Shown in pieces: positions 35,028 through 44,179 of a stretch of DNA of 64,000 nt; the first letter of the stretch is position 1; every line of letters begins with the position of its first letter. Origin of the DNA: Microbacterium invictum (GTDB taxonomy: Bacteria > Actinomycetota > Actinomycetes > Actinomycetales > Microbacteriaceae); NCBI RefSeq assembly GCF_014197265.1, contig NZ_JACIFH010000001.1, positions 3,410,001 through 3,474,000 of the forward strand, given 5' to 3'. The notes under the pieces were generated by a model that searched no databases, was not told where the DNA came from, and saw nothing but the letters and a program-made list of their open reading frames with translations. The translations under genes were made by a program, and so were the position numbers.

Positions 35028-35237
35028 CTATGGCCGCCGCCCGCCCTTCCGCTCGTTGCCGTGCTTGTAATTGCCTGTGACGCGCGCCATCACCTGCTGC
35101 GGGTCACGGGTCTCGACATCCACCAGGAATCTCCGTGCCGCGGGTCCTCGCAGGGTCGCGGCCCTGCGGCCGTGGTGGCGGATCTCGACCTGCTCACCGG
35201 CCACGGTGAATTCGAATCCGCTCGGGATCCTTGCCAT
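35028..35237 (-). CDS. Small conserved hypothetical protein
   Basis: A 69-residue basic protein with a beta-rich look (FEFTVAGEQVEIRHHGRRAATLRG in outline) and a lysine/arginine-rich tail. No membrane segment or signal. It lies 7 bases after the cardiolipin synthase gene in the same direction and is probably co-transcribed. I do not recognise a function. Confidence 0.65.
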   Translation of the reverse strand: MARIPSGFEFTVAGEQVEIRHHGRRAATLRGPAARRFLVDVETRDPQQVMARVTGNYKHGNERKGGRRP

Positions 35238-35244
35238 GTCAGCC

Positions 35245-36711
35245 TCAGTTCAGCGCCGATGTCAGCCGGGCGACGCCGTCGAGGAAGGTCGCCTTCAGCG
35301 GTTCCTTCTTCCACTCGTCGAGGGTGAGCTCACGGCCCGCATCCCGGTACGACTTCTCGACTTCGCGCATGCCGTCGACGAAGCTCTTGCCGCGCACGAG
35401 CAGCGACACCTCCATGTTGAGGCTGAAGGAGCGGATGTCCATGTTGCTCGATCCGATCACGGCGATGTCGTCGTCGATCGAGAAGTGCTTCGCGTGAAGG
35501 ATGAACGGCGGCGGGTAGAGGAAGATCCGCACGCCGGCGGTGAGCAGCGTCTCGTAGTACGAGCGCTGCGCGTGGTAGACGAGGCCCTGGTCGCCGATCT
35601 CCGACACGAACAGCTGCACCTCGAGACCCCGCTGGCACGCGCTCGTGATCGCGTAGATCATGGCCTCGTCGGGCACGAAGTAGGGGCTCGTCAGGATGAC
35701 GCGGTCGGTGGCCCCGTAGATGAGCGACAAGAACAGCCGCAGGTTGTTCTCGGACGAATAGCTCGGTCCGGACGGTACGACCTGGCACATGAGCGTGTCG
35801 GGGCCCGTGCCGGATGTCAGCTCCTCGGCCGGCACGTGCTCGGTCCCGCCGAGCTGCTCACCCGTCTCGACCGCCCAGTCCGCGAGGAAGACCGCGTCGA
35901 TGGATGCCACGACCGGGCCGGTCAGCCGCGTGACCAGCTCCTGCCACTTGAGGCCGCGTGAGATGTTCTTCTGCGAGTTGTACGTGCGGTCGATGAGGTT
36001 CTGCGAGCCGAGGAAGGCCGTGCGACCGTCGACGACCACGATCTTGCGGTGGTTGCGCAGATCCGGGCGCTGATACTTGCCCTTCAGCGGCATGACGGGC
36101 AGCATCCACGACCACTGCACGCCGATCCGGTCGAGCTCCGCGAACGTCTTGTCGGCGTCCGCGACCTTCCGCGAGGCGATGTGATCGGCCAGCAGGCGCA
36201 CCGTCACGCCTCGCGCCACCGCCCGCTCCATCGCGGAGAAGAAGCCTTTCGTCGTGGCATCCCATGATGCGATGTAGAACTCGACATGCACGAAGCGCTC
36301 GGCGGTGTCGATCTCGGCCGCCATCGCATCGATCGAGCCCTGGTAGTCGTCGATGAGGCTCGCTCGATTGCCCTCCGACGGCGGCAGGGCGGTCAGCGTC
36401 GTGTTCTGCGTGACGACGCGCTCGAGCCACTTCGGCGTCTCGGGACCGACCTGGTGCGGTGCCGCCCGCCCGGTGATGATCTCGTCGATGCGCTGCTGCT
36501 CCTCGCGTCGCGCCTGAGGCAGCCGCACGCTGCCGATGAGCAGGAACAGCACGATGCCGACGTAGGGGATGAGGAAGATCGCGAGCAGCCATGACATCGC
36601 CGCGGTGGGCTTGCGATGCTTCGGGATGATCATGAGGGCCGCCACCTTGATGGCCAGATCCGCCACGAAGGCGATGATCCAGATCAGGTTGGCGTCGAAT
36701 ACCGGCTCCAT
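35245..36711 (-). CDS. cls: Cardiolipin synthase (phospholipase D family)
   Basis: A 488-residue membrane enzyme that joins phosphatidylglycerol molecules to cardiolipin. Two N-terminal membrane segments (PLDc_N type, residues about 8-60) precede two HKD domains: H221-x-K in NHRKIVVVDG and H406-A-K408 in LHAKHFSID, each followed by a GSxN motif. The ATG at 36711 is chosen because the protein then starts just before the first membrane helix. It is divergent from the small membrane protein at 36770. Confidence 0.94.
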   Translation of the reverse strand: MEPVFDANLIWIIAFVADLAIKVAALMIIPKHRKPTAAMSWLLAIFLIPYVGIVLFLLIGSVRLPQARREEQQRIDEIITGRAAPHQVGPETPKWLERVVTQNTTLTALPPSEGNRASLIDDYQGSIDAMAAEIDTAERFVHVEFYIASWDATTKGFFSAMERAVARGVTVRLLADHIASRKVADADKTFAELDRIGVQWSWMLPVMPLKGKYQRPDLRNHRKIVVVDGRTAFLGSQNLIDRTYNSQKNISRGLKWQELVTRLTGPVVASIDAVFLADWAVETGEQLGGTEHVPAEELTSGTGPDTLMCQVVPSGPSYSSENNLRLFLSLIYGATDRVILTSPYFVPDEAMIYAITSACQRGLEVQLFVSEIGDQGLVYHAQRSYYETLLTAGVRIFLYPPPFILHAKHFSIDDDIAVIGSSNMDIRSFSLNMEVSLLVRGKSFVDGMREVEKSYRDAGRELTLDEWKKEPLKATFLDGVARLTSALN

Positions 36712-36769
36712 GGGGGAGAGACTATCGGCGCGGTGCGGAGTATCGCGGCAGATCGAGCAGACTGGACGC

Positions 36770-37108
36770 ATGAGTTCGTCACGTCAGAATCCGCCGCTCA
36801 TCCAGCGAAACGCCCTCGCCCCGGGACTGCTCGCGGCGATCGCGCTGTTCCTGTCACCGCTGTTCGCGGACGGCCTGGGCGCGACGATCATCCGGTTCGT
36901 GGTTGCGATTCTGGCGCTGATCGTGGCGTGGTTCGCGGCGCAGGCGAAGCAGTGGTGGTGGACGGTCGTGTTCGTCGCCGTGGCCGTGGTGTGGAACCCG
37001 GTGTACCCGTTCGAGTTCTCCGGTGGGTGGTGGATCGCCGCGCAGATCGTCGGTGCCGTCCTGTTCCTGCTCGCCGGGGCGCTCATCAAGACCGAGCGAC
37101 CGCAATAG
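36770..37108 (+). CDS. Small membrane protein, DUF6804-like
   Basis: A 112-residue protein with three or four membrane segments, tryptophan-rich in the centre (KQWWWTVVFVAV, WNPVYPFEFSGGWW). The start lies 58 bases from the divergent cls start. The family resemblance to DUF6804 is from memory. Function unknown. Confidence 0.72.
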   Translation: MSSSRQNPPLIQRNALAPGLLAAIALFLSPLFADGLGATIIRFVVAILALIVAWFAAQAKQWWWTVVFVAVAVVWNPVYPFEFSGGWWIAAQIVGAVLFLLAGALIKTERPQ

Positions 37109-37146
37109 CCCGCCGGTCGGCGTGTGGGACGCGACTCGGCTTCGGC

Positions 37147-37638
37147 TCAGAACCCGTCGAGCGCCGGCGCCAGCGTGTAGAGAACCACCTCGGCGTCGCG
37201 GCCGAGCCCCGGTGCGTATGAGGTCGTGCGCGAGAGCTCGGTGAAGCCGTTGTGCTCGAATACCGCGATGCCGGCGGCATTGTGCGCAGCCACGCGCCCG
37301 AACAGCGGCCGGACCGCTTCGCGCGCGACGAGCATCCGCAGCGCGGCGGTGGCCACGCCGTGCCCCCACAGTCCGCGCTTGACCCAGAAGCTGACCTCGC
37401 GGTCGCCCTCGACGGTGAACAGTGCCGCGGTGCCGGCGAACCCGCCGCGATCGGTCACCGTCAGCAGCTCGACCTCGTCCGACGCGCGCTCGCCCGCGAT
37501 CCAGGCATCGAACGCATCGCGGTCATCGGGGTCGTCGGCGGTGAACGCCGCGACCGCGATCGCTTCGGGGTCGCGCATCATCTCGAAGACGGCATCCAGA
37601 TCGTCGTCCTCGAGGTCGCGCAGATCGATGTGACCCAT
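37147..37638 (-). CDS. GNAT family N-acetyltransferase
   Basis: A 163-residue acetyltransferase. The acetyl-CoA loop lies around VKRGLWGHGVATAAL, and the late AAHNAAGIAVFEHNGFTEL stretch is typical of RimJ/RimL-type enzymes. ATG 37638 is chosen; an in-frame GTG lies two codons upstream. Substrate unknown. Confidence 0.85.
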   Translation of the reverse strand: MGHIDLRDLEDDDLDAVFEMMRDPEAIAVAAFTADDPDDRDAFDAWIAGERASDEVELLTVTDRGGFAGTAALFTVEGDREVSFWVKRGLWGHGVATAALRMLVAREAVRPLFGRVAAHNAAGIAVFEHNGFTELSRTTSYAPGLGRDAEVVLYTLAPALDGF

Positions 37639-37708
37639 GGACACACGGTACCCATCGGGCCGGTCCGAAGCGAGGGTGCGAATCGGGTCGCGCGGGGCTG
37701 CCGCGTCT

Positions 37709-37982
37709 GGCTCGCGCCACGCCCCTGCTCACTTGGCGCTTGTGCGGGGTTCGCGCGCGCAATACCCGCCCTGCGCGCCAACTTCTCCAGGAGAGTGCGG
37801 CGCCTCGCGCCACGCCCCCTGCTCACTTGGCGCTTGTGCGGGGTTCGCGCGCGCAATACCCGCCCTGCGCGCCAACTTCTCCGGGAGAGTGCGGCGCCTC
37901 GCGCCACGCCCCCTGCTCACTTGGCGCTTGTGCGGGGTTCGCGCGCGCAATACCCGCCCTGCGCGCCAACTTCTCCGGGAGG
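37709..37982. repeat. Three tandem 94-bp repeats with inner hairpin
   Basis: Three nearly identical units with exact 94-base spacing of the TTGGCGC arm (37733, 37827, 37921). Within each unit TTGGCGC pairs with GCGCCAA about 35 bases later, and an inner GCGGG/CCCGC pair can stack on it. The array fills the 379-base gap between the acetyltransferase and the LacI gene; no gene is supported there. A fourth, diverged unit lies at 43996-44044. Confidence 0.85.
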
Positions 37983-38017
37983 GGGTCTGGCAAGCGTCGG
38001 GTCGCCGGGCCCGCGGC

Positions 38018-39025
38018 TCACTCCCCGGTCGAGGCGCGCGCCACCAACTCCGGCGGGAAGACCGTCTGGCGGGCGATGCTGTCGGGGTCGGTCGCTTCCT
38101 CGAGCAGGATGCGCAGCGCGGTGCGCCCGATCATGCGGCTCGGCTGCCGGATCGACGACAGCGGCACGGCCGCCGCAGCGGCGAACGGGTTGTCGTCGAA
38201 CCCGATGAGCGCGATCTCCTCGGGCACGAGCAGGCGCCGGCCGATCACCAGCGACTGCAGCAGCCCGAGCGCGAGCAGGTCGTTCGACGCGAAGACCGCG
38301 TCGGGCCACTCCGACCGCGGCCGGGCCACGATGCGCGCGCCGGCGGCGACGCCCTCGTCGACCGTCATCGCCGTGGTGGCGATCACCTCGAGGTCGACGG
38401 GCCCGTCGGCGTTCTCGGCGGCGGCGCGGGCGCCGGCCAGCCGGTCGGTGACCTGACGCATGTCGAACGGCCCGCCCACGAACGCGATCCGGCGCCGGCC
38501 GAGCTCGATGAGGTGCTCCACCGCCAGGCGGCCGCCGGCCACGCTGTCCACCGACACGGACGAGAAGCGGCCGTCGCCGCTGAACCGGTCGACGAGCACC
38601 GCCGCGATGCCGCGCATGCGCAGCTTCTGCAGTCGTGCGGTCACGTCGCCGTAGGGGGCGATGAGCAGGCCGCGCACCTGCTGCTCTTCGAACAGGTCGA
38701 TGTACTGCTTCTCGCGGCGGGGGTCCTCGTCGGTGTTGCCGTACAGGATCGCGATGCCGTGGCGGGTCGCTTCGTCCTCCGCGCCGCGGACGACCTCGTT
38801 GTAGAACGGGTTCTGCCCGTCGAGCACGACGAAGCCGACGGTCGTGCTCACCCCGGCACGCAGCTTGCGGGCGGCGTCGTTGCGCACGTAGCCCAGCTCG
38901 TCGATCGCGCGGGTCACACGATCGACCGAGTCCATCGACACCTCGTCGGGGCGATTGAGCACGTTCGACACCGTGCCGACGGAGACGCCGGCGCGCTGCG
39001 CCACATCGCGGATGCTGACCGCCAC
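38018..39025 (-). CDS. LacI family repressor of the rhamnose-type importer
   Basis: A 335-residue regulator: N-terminal LacI helix-turn-helix and hinge (IRDVAQRAGVSVGTVSNVLNRP), then a sugar-binding-protein-like core with VGFVVLDGQNPFY, PDAVFASNDLLALG and IGFDDNPF. It starts with GTG and is divergent from the importer operon. The perfect palindrome TGAATCGATTCA at 39121 is the obvious operator. Inducer probably rhamnose or a derivative, inferred from the operon. Confidence 0.9.
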   Translation of the reverse strand: MAVSIRDVAQRAGVSVGTVSNVLNRPDEVSMDSVDRVTRAIDELGYVRNDAARKLRAGVSTTVGFVVLDGQNPFYNEVVRGAEDEATRHGIAILYGNTDEDPRREKQYIDLFEEQQVRGLLIAPYGDVTARLQKLRMRGIAAVLVDRFSGDGRFSSVSVDSVAGGRLAVEHLIELGRRRIAFVGGPFDMRQVTDRLAGARAAAENADGPVDLEVIATTAMTVDEGVAAGARIVARPRSEWPDAVFASNDLLALGLLQSLVIGRRLLVPEEIALIGFDDNPFAAAAAVPLSSIRQPSRMIGRTALRILLEEATDPDSIARQTVFPPELVARASTGE

Positions 39026-39076
39026 TGCTTCCCACTTCCTCGTCGGATCACGATTCGGTCACTGTCGGCGGCCGAC

Positions 39077-39132
39077 TTGACCGTGCTGGTCGATGAACTT
39101 AGAGTAACCTGAAACCAACCTGAATCGATTCA
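39077..39132 (+). promoter_or_regulatory. Promoter and LacI-type operator of the rhamnose importer operon
   Basis: A -35 TTGACC (39077-39082), 17-base spacer and -10 TAGAGT (39100-39105), followed by the perfect 12-bp palindrome TGAATCGATTCA (39121-39132), the usual form for LacI-family operators. The operator lies around or just after the expected transcription start, so repression by roadblock is plausible. Confidence 0.65.
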
Positions 39133-39162
39133 TCAATCTTCACCCTCGACGAGGAGGACCCC

Positions 39163-40686
39163 GTGGCCACCGACGACGCCACCACGTCACCGCCCGCACT
39201 CGAACTGCGGCGCGTCGTCAAATCCTTCGGCCCGGTAGTCGCACTGCGATCAGGCAGCCTCGAGCTGCAGTCCGGCTCGATCCACGCGCTGATCGGCGAG
39301 AACGGCGCCGGCAAGTCGACGCTCGTCAAGATCGTCGCCGGACTCTACCGCCGCGACTCGGGCGAGTTCCGTCTGAACGGCGAGCCGGTCGACTTCACCA
39401 GTACGGCGCAGTCGAAGGCCGCCGGCATCGCGGTCATCTACCAGGAGCCGACGCTGTTCCCCGACCTGTCGGTCACCGAGAACATCTTCATGGGCCGCCA
39501 GCCCACCGGCGCGCTCGGCCGCATCGATCGCCGCGCCATGCGTGCCGAGGCGCAGGAGATCTTCCAGCGACTCGGCGTCGCGCTGGACCCCGACCGGGTC
39601 ACCGACGGCCTGTCGATCGCCGACCAGCAGATCATCGAGATCGCCAAGGCCATCTCGCTCGACGCGCGCGTGCTCATCATGGATGAGCCCACCGCAGCGC
39701 TGTCGGGCGTCGAGGTCGAGCGGCTGTTCGCGGTCGCCCGGAGCCTGCGCGACGAAGGCCGTGCGCTGCTGTTCATCTCGCACCGCTTCGACGAGGTGTT
39801 CGACCTCTGCGACACCGTGACCGTGATGCGCGACGGGTCGTACATCGACACGACCCCGATCGCCGAGACGACTGTCGACGACCTCGTGCGCCAGATGGTC
39901 GGCCGCGACGTGACCGAGCTGTTCCCCAAGCTCCCCTCCGAGGTGGGCGAGGTCGTGCTCGAGGTCGAAGGGCTCACCCGCACCGGGGTGTTCCGCGACG
40001 TCTCGTTCGCTCTGCGCTCCGGCGAGATCGTCGGCCTCGCAGGGCTGGTCGGCGCCGGCCGCAGTGAAGTCGTCCGCGCGATCTTCGGCGTCGACCCGTA
40101 CGAGAGCGGCACGGTGCGCCTGCACGGCAAGCCGCTGCCCAAGGGCAACCCGCGCCTGGCCACCTCCCGCGGCATCGCACTCGTCCCCGAGGACCGCCGC
40201 AAGCAGGGCCTCGTGCTCGACGACGGCGTCTCGCGCAACATCACCCTTGCGATCCGGGGCCGCCTCGCCAAGTGGGGGCTGCTGTGGACGAAGCGTGAGA
40301 ACGAGGCCGCCCAGGTCTGGGCGAGCCGGCTCGAGGTCAAGACGGCGGCGCTCGATGCGCAGGCCGGAACCCTCAGCGGCGGCAACCAGCAGAAGGTCGT
40401 GCTCGGCAAGTGGCTCGCCACCGAGCCCACCGTCCTCATCGTCGACGAGCCCACCCGGGGCATCGACGTCGGCACGAAGGCCGAAGTCCACCGACTGCTC
40501 AGCCAGCTGGCCCAGCAGGGCATCGCGATCCTCATGATCTCCTCCGAACTGCCCGAGGTCCTCGGAATGGCCGACCGCGTCCTCGTCATGCGGGAGGGAC
40601 GCCTCACCGGCGAGTTCACCCGCGCCGAAGCCACCCCCGAGGCCGTCATGTTCGCCGCCACCGCCGACGCGGGAGTCACACGATGA
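39163..40686 (+). CDS. rhaT: Rhamnose-type ABC importer double ATP-binding protein
   Basis: A 507-residue tandem ATPase. Domain 1 has GENGAGKST, the signature region LSIADQQIIEIAKAI and Walker B LIMDEPTAALS. Domain 2 has a degenerate Walker A (GLVGAGRSEVVR), signature LSGGNQQKV and Walker B LIVDEPTRGID. The GTG start has GAGGAGG 5 bases before it. The rhamnose assignment rests on the binding protein at the end of the operon, not on this protein itself. It overlaps the next gene by ATGA. Confidence 0.85.
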   Translation: MATDDATTSPPALELRRVVKSFGPVVALRSGSLELQSGSIHALIGENGAGKSTLVKIVAGLYRRDSGEFRLNGEPVDFTSTAQSKAAGIAVIYQEPTLFPDLSVTENIFMGRQPTGALGRIDRRAMRAEAQEIFQRLGVALDPDRVTDGLSIADQQIIEIAKAISLDARVLIMDEPTAALSGVEVERLFAVARSLRDEGRALLFISHRFDEVFDLCDTVTVMRDGSYIDTTPIAETTVDDLVRQMVGRDVTELFPKLPSEVGEVVLEVEGLTRTGVFRDVSFALRSGEIVGLAGLVGAGRSEVVRAIFGVDPYESGTVRLHGKPLPKGNPRLATSRGIALVPEDRRKQGLVLDDGVSRNITLAIRGRLAKWGLLWTKRENEAAQVWASRLEVKTAALDAQAGTLSGGNQQKVVLGKWLATEPTVLIVDEPTRGIDVGTKAEVHRLLSQLAQQGIAILMISSELPEVLGMADRVLVMREGRLTGEFTRAEATPEAVMFAATADAGVTR

Positions 40687-41729
40687 TGAGCACCACCACC
40701 GCGCCCGCCCCCGTCCAGCCGGGCTCCTCCGCGGCATCCCGCATCGTCAAGAGCATCGCCACCGCCCGCGAGACCGGCATCCTCATCGCCCTGATCGTCG
40801 TGGTCATCGCGGCGACCGTCGCCAACCCGAACTTCCTGTTCTCGAACGACGGATTCCGCGACCTGCTGCTGACGCCCTCGATCCTGCTGCTGGTCGCCGT
40901 GGGCTCGGCGGTGGTCATCATCACCCGCAACGTCGACCTCTCGGTCGGTTCGGTCGTGGGCCTCACTGCGTATCTGACCGGGCGCCTGTTCATCGACATC
41001 CCCGGCATCCCGATCATCGCCGTCTTCTTCGGCGGAGTCCTCCTCGGCGGGCTGCTGGGCCTGATCAACGGCGCGCTCGTCGCGTTCGCGCGGGTGCCGG
41101 CCCTGGTGATCACGCTCGGCACCATGTACATCTATCGTGGCCTGAACGTCGCGTGGACCGGCAGCGACCGCATCAACGCGTCCGACTTGCCGCGTGATTT
41201 CCGCGCGCTCGGCACCGACCGGATCCTGGGGATCCCGATCCTGACGATCATCGCGGTCGTCGTGCTCATCGTCGCGGCCTGGTATCTGCGCAACCTCCGC
41301 AGCGGCCGCGAGCTGTACGCGATCGGCTCGGATCCGGATGCCGCGCACCTGTACGGCCTGCGCGTGACGCGTCGCGTGATCTTCGCGTTCGTCGTCTCGG
41401 GCGCGCTCGCGGGCATGGCCGGGGTGCTGTACGCCGCCCGCTATGGCACGGTCTCATCGAGCGCCGGGTTCGGCTGGGAGCTGCAGGCCATCGGCGCCGC
41501 GGTCATCGGCGGTGTCGCGATCTCGGGCGGCGTCGGCACGGTGTGGGGTGCCGCGATAGGCGCGTTCCTGCTGCTCACCATCAACCGGGCCCTGCCGATC
41601 CTCGGCATCGACGACTTCTGGCAGCGCGCCGTGGTCGGCGTGCTCATCATCGGCGCCATCGTGCTCGACCGGGTGCTGGCCGTCCGCCAGCACCGAAGGC
41701 TCATCGCCGGAAGAGAGGAGACGAGATGA
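40683..41729 (+). CDS. rhaP: Rhamnose-type ABC importer permease 1
   Basis: A 348-residue RbsC-class permease with about eight to ten membrane segments, the motif NVDLSVGSVVGLTAYL near residue 85, and the coupling region GSDPDAAHLYGLRV. The start overlaps the ATPase stop and the 3' end overlaps the second permease. Two permeases form a heterodimer in RhaPQST-type systems. Confidence 0.85.
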   Translation: MMSTTTAPAPVQPGSSAASRIVKSIATARETGILIALIVVVIAATVANPNFLFSNDGFRDLLLTPSILLLVAVGSAVVIITRNVDLSVGSVVGLTAYLTGRLFIDIPGIPIIAVFFGGVLLGGLLGLINGALVAFARVPALVITLGTMYIYRGLNVAWTGSDRINASDLPRDFRALGTDRILGIPILTIIAVVVLIVAAWYLRNLRSGRELYAIGSDPDAAHLYGLRVTRRVIFAFVVSGALAGMAGVLYAARYGTVSSSAGFGWELQAIGAAVIGGVAISGGVGTVWGAAIGAFLLLTINRALPILGIDDFWQRAVVGVLIIGAIVLDRVLAVRQHRRLIAGREETR

Positions 41730-42790
41730 CCACGGCAACGGCCACCGTGCCACGCACGTACAGCGCGCACGCCCGCCCGGCATGGCGCCGGATCCTGCTC
41801 ACCCGCGAAGCGGCCATCATCGGCCTGCTCGCGCTCGTGATCATCGTCGCCGTCGCGACGATCCCGAACTTCGACAGCCCGCTGACGGTCACCTATCTGC
41901 TGCGCGACATCGCGCCGATCCTGCTGATCGCCCTGCCGATGACGCTCATCATCATCACCGAGGAGATCGACCTGTCGGTTGCGAGCACCGTGGGCCTCGC
42001 GAGCGTCATGACCGGGGTGCTCACCGCAGCCGGCCTGCCGTTCGTCGCCGCCGCGCTCGTCGCGATCCTCGTCGGCGCGATGGCCGGTGCGATCAACGGC
42101 TTCCTCGTCACGGTCGTCGGGCTCCCGTCGCTCGCGGTCACGATCGGCACGCTCGCACTGTTCCGCGGTATCGCCGTGGGACTGCTGGGCACCACCGCGA
42201 TCACCGACTTCCCCGAGCAGTGGACCGATCTCGCGAAGGCGAACATCCCGGGAACGCCGATCCCGGTGATCATGATCCCGTTCGTCATCCTCGCGATCGT
42301 CTTCGCCGTCGTACTGCACTTCACCCCATTCGGGCGGTCGTTGTACGCGATCGGACTCAACAAAGAGGCGGCGGCGTTCTCGGGCATCGACGTCGGGCGC
42401 ACCAAGTTCACGCTGTTCGTGCTCAGCGGGGCCGTCTCGGGCTTCGCGGGCGTCTACTTCACCCTGCTGTACAGCAATGCCCGCGGCGACAATGCGATGG
42501 GCATGGAGCTGCAGATCATCGCGGCCGTGCTGCTGGGCGGCGTCTCGATCTTCGGCGGACGCGGCGCGATGCACGGCGTCATCGCCGGTGTGCTGCTGAT
42601 CGGCACCGTCGCCTCGGCCCTGCGCCTCGCGAACGTCGGCAGCGACATCATCAACGTCATCACCGGCCTGCTGCTGATCGTGTCGGTCGTCTCGGCCAGT
42701 GTCCTGACCTGGCTGCAGCGACGGCGTTCCGCGGCGATCGGCAAGAGAAAGGGCCGAATGGATGCCGCCGCCGCGGCCGCGCCGGCATAG
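41726..42790 (+). CDS. rhaQ: Rhamnose-type ABC importer permease 2
   Basis: A 354-residue permease of the same class: EEIDLSVASTVGLASV near residue 90, GLPSLAVTIGTLALFRG and the coupling region GLNKEAAAFSGIDV. It follows the first permease with an ATGA overlap. 83 bases separate it from the binding-protein gene; that gap is rich in CCA/CAC and has no clear structure. Confidence 0.85.
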   Translation: MTTATATVPRTYSAHARPAWRRILLTREAAIIGLLALVIIVAVATIPNFDSPLTVTYLLRDIAPILLIALPMTLIIITEEIDLSVASTVGLASVMTGVLTAAGLPFVAAALVAILVGAMAGAINGFLVTVVGLPSLAVTIGTLALFRGIAVGLLGTTAITDFPEQWTDLAKANIPGTPIPVIMIPFVILAIVFAVVLHFTPFGRSLYAIGLNKEAAAFSGIDVGRTKFTLFVLSGAVSGFAGVYFTLLYSNARGDNAMGMELQIIAAVLLGGVSIFGGRGAMHGVIAGVLLIGTVASALRLANVGSDIINVITGLLLIVSVVSASVLTWLQRRRSAAIGKRKGRMDAAAAAAPA

Positions 42791-42873
42791 CTCCGGCATC
42801 CATCACCAGACCCACCACCACGCACCACCCACAGCACCACCCACACAGCAACACCCCACGGAAGGAAACAAAG

Positions 42874-43908
42874 ATGTTCGGACTTCAGCGCAAGGGACGC
42901 ACCGCCTTCGCGGCCGCGGCCCTCACCGTCTCGGTCGCGCTCCTGGCGACCGGATGCTCGGCAGGCGACAACGGAGGCGACACCGGCGACGGTGACACCG
43001 TCTCGATCACGATGCTGCCCAAGAACCTCGGCAACCCCTACTTCGACACCTCGACCGGAGGCGCCGAAGAGGCTGTCGCCGAGTTCGACGGCGAGTTCGA
43101 AGAGGTCGGCCCCACCGAGGCCACGCCCACCTCGCAGGTGAGCTTCATCCAGACCGCCGCCCAGCAGGGAACCGGCGCGCTCATCGTCTCGGCGAACGAC
43201 CCCGAGGCGATCTGCGACGCGCTCGACGAGGCCCGCTCGGTGGGCGTCAAGGTCGTGACCTTCGACTCGGACACGAACCCCGACTGCCGCGACCTGTTCA
43301 TCAACCAGGCCACCGCCGAAGGCATCGCCCAGGTGCAGATCGACCTGATCGCCGAGCAGATCGGCGACGCCGGCCAGATCGCGGTGCTGTCGGCCTCAGC
43401 CAACGCCACGAACCAGAACGCCTGGATCGAGCTCATGAAGGAGCAGCTGGCTGCCGAGCACCCCGACATCGAACTCGTCGAGGTCGTCTACGGCGACGAC
43501 GACGACCAGACGTCGTTCGACAAGACCGCGGCCCTGCTGCAGACCTACCCCGAGCTCAAGGGCATCGTCTCGCCGACCACGGTCGGCATCGCCGCAGCCG
43601 CGCGCTACCTGTCGACCTCGGAGTACAAGGGCACCGTCGCGCTGACGGGCCTGGGCACCCCGAACCAGATGCGCGAGTACGTCGAGGACGGCACCGTCAC
43701 CGCGTTCGCGCTGTGGAACCCGGCCGACCTGGGCTTCCTGGCCGCGTTCGCCGCGCAGGCACTGGTCACCGGTGAGATCACCGGCGAGACCGGTGACACC
43801 TTCGAGGCGGGCCGGCTCGGCTCGTTCGAGGTCGGCGAGGGCGCCTCGGTGCTGCTGGGCGACCCGTACGTGTTCGACGCGGACAACATCGCAGACTTCG
43901 ACTTCTGA
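42874..43908 (+). CDS. rhaS: Rhamnose-type substrate-binding lipoprotein
   Basis: A 344-residue binding protein with lipobox ATGC (cysteine at residue 28). The mature protein follows the RhaS family (TIGR02637 type) closely: MLPKNLGNPYFDTSTGGAEE, SANDPEAICDAL, SASANATNQNAWIELMKEQL in outline, VYGDDDDQTSF, SPTTVGIAAAARYL and FALWNPADLGFLAAFAA. GGAAGGA precedes the ATG by 7 bases. It delivers the sugar, most likely L-rhamnose, to the RhaPQT-type complex. No rhamnose catabolic genes are in the window. Confidence 0.88.
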   Translation: MFGLQRKGRTAFAAAALTVSVALLATGCSAGDNGGDTGDGDTVSITMLPKNLGNPYFDTSTGGAEEAVAEFDGEFEEVGPTEATPTSQVSFIQTAAQQGTGALIVSANDPEAICDALDEARSVGVKVVTFDSDTNPDCRDLFINQATAEGIAQVQIDLIAEQIGDAGQIAVLSASANATNQNAWIELMKEQLAAEHPDIELVEVVYGDDDDQTSFDKTAALLQTYPELKGIVSPTTVGIAAAARYLSTSEYKGTVALTGLGTPNQMREYVEDGTVTAFALWNPADLGFLAAFAAQALVTGEITGETGDTFEAGRLGSFEVGEGASVLLGDPYVFDADNIADFDF

Positions 43909-43921
43909 GTCGCTTCTGCGG

Positions 43922-43951
43922 ACGGCGCCCGGGCTTCGGCTCGGGCGCCGT
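43922..43951 (+). terminator. Terminator of the rhamnose importer operon
   Basis: A perfect 10-bp stem: ACGGCGCCCG (43922-43931), loop GGCTTCGGCT, CGGGCGCCGT (43942-43951), 13 bases after the rhaS stop. Confidence 0.85.
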
Positions 43952-43995
43952 TCGGCGTCTCGGGCCGGGTGTCTGCGAGGGGCACGCGTGCTTAC

Positions 43996-44044
43996 TTGGC
44001 GCTTGGGTGGGGTTCGATCGCGTAGTTTCCGCAGCGAGCGCCAA
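43996..44044. repeat. Dispersed fourth copy of the 94-bp repeat family
   Basis: It has TTGGCGC (43996-44002) and GCGCCAA (44038-44044) arms with the same CTTG-x-GGGTTCG context as the array at 37709. It lies in the 271-base gap between the rhaS terminator and the alarmone synthetase; no gene is supported in that gap. Confidence 0.7.
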
Positions 44045-44179
44045 CTTTGCCAGGGAGGCGCGTGCGTGCTTGGGGCGCGGCGCGTCGAGTGGGCGGTTGT
44101 GGCGGGCTGCGGGTGCGAGTTGTCACATCTGTGGCGGGCGAATGGATGCCGGGGGCGTGCCGGCGACGCGGGCGCGAGG

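Noticed and set aside
37709..37982. 94-bp repeats as a CRISPR array
   Set aside because: The whole unit repeats, without unique spacers, and no cas genes are near.
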